The notes under the pieces: generated by a model
The model's input: only the letters and a program-made list of their open reading frames with translations
Database searches by the model: none
What the model was told of the DNA's origin: nothing
Part shown: one piece after another, positions 63,865 to 64,000 of the stretch
How the letters are laid out: each line of letters opens with the position of its first letter
How positions within the stretch are numbered: position 1 is the first letter of the stretch
NCBI GenBank assembly: GCA_963807355.1
Contig: CAWEBX010000029.1
Span: 62,001 to 126,000, forward strand
Reading direction: 5' to 3'
Source: Nitrobacter sp963807355
GTDB lineage: Bacteria > Pseudomonadota > Alphaproteobacteria > Rhizobiales > Xanthobacteraceae
DNA length: 64,000 nt
Position numbers and translations under genes: made by a program

Positions 63865-64000
63865 GTCGCTATCCTCTCACCAAAAATCGACGCAATAACG
63901 CGCGTCTATTTGACTTGGTTCTATTTAACTTGGTTGCAATGACGTTGGGCTTGGACACATCCTAATTCTCAGGAATTATGGTTTATGCCGTTTTTGCGTT

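Noticed and set aside
1..64000. CRISPR array or cas genes
   Set aside because: No regularly spaced direct repeats of 23-50 nt and no Cas-like products were seen.

Overview
The window reads as chromosome of an alphaproteobacterium of the order Hyphomicrobiales, most likely the Bradyrhizobium / Rhodopseudomonas / Nitrobacter / Afipia family. The case rests on gene order and families: dusB-ntrB-ntrC-ntrY-ntrX followed by a D-amino-acid transaminase, hfq and hflX; a fused ispDF; a PopZ-type pole organiser; adjacent divK and pleD; an EipB-type envelope protein; a dinB with an N-terminal zinc ribbon; and many short hypothetical families typical of this group. I cannot fix the genus from sequence alone.

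Layout. 1-9522 (minus strand) is the nitrogen-regulation block with hfq and hflX. 9716-19127 holds housekeeping genes: ispDF, cinA, a COQ10/RatA-type protein, a P-loop kinase, lipA, a 3-methyladenine glycosylase, an MFS carrier, valS and popZ. 19415-29785 holds tolC, rpmG, pleD, divK, dinB, eipB, ridA, a GDPD, a COG3146 protein and trmO. 29916-36804 holds a lytic transglycosylase, rpsI, rplM, metY, a NarK-type nitrate/nitrite carrier, heme A synthase and a DUF2842 protein. 36998-45955 is an exopolysaccharide locus: a BioF2-like transferase, a Wzz/ExoP co-polymerase, a Wza-like export lipoprotein, a GT4 glycosyltransferase, a WcaJ/ExoY-type initiating transferase, a Wzy/ligase-type membrane protein and a small membrane protein.

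About 47.49-61.2 kb is an accessory, decaying island. It opens with a 48-nt 3' fragment of a tRNA-Pro(GGG) gene beside a tyrosine-recombinase gene. It then carries a secreted serine protease, small hypotheticals, an IS21 fragment abutting a second integrase fragment, a thermonuclease, a truncated SRAP gene, an OafA-type acyltransferase, a WbuC-type cupin and scrambled phage tail pieces. It ends at a double hairpin just before an intact tRNA-Pro(TGG). Core genes resume with a DUF192 protein, a two-domain cold-shock protein and a Gly/Tyr-rich secreted protein.

A recurring property is single-base indels. I found them in conserved core genes (ntrC, valS, exoP) and in at least nine island loci. 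Because valS is normally essential, part of this is probably sequence error, while truncations and junctions inside the island look like real decay. Reading through the indels recovers several genes that no single open frame shows. No complete novel defence or metabolic system is evident. The most unusual items are a head-to-head-terminating pair of related small proteins with a conserved motif, membrane segment and Arg tail (54.59-55.17 kb), and an apparent 100-bp micro-inversion inside a phage tail-spike remnant (about 60.0 kb).
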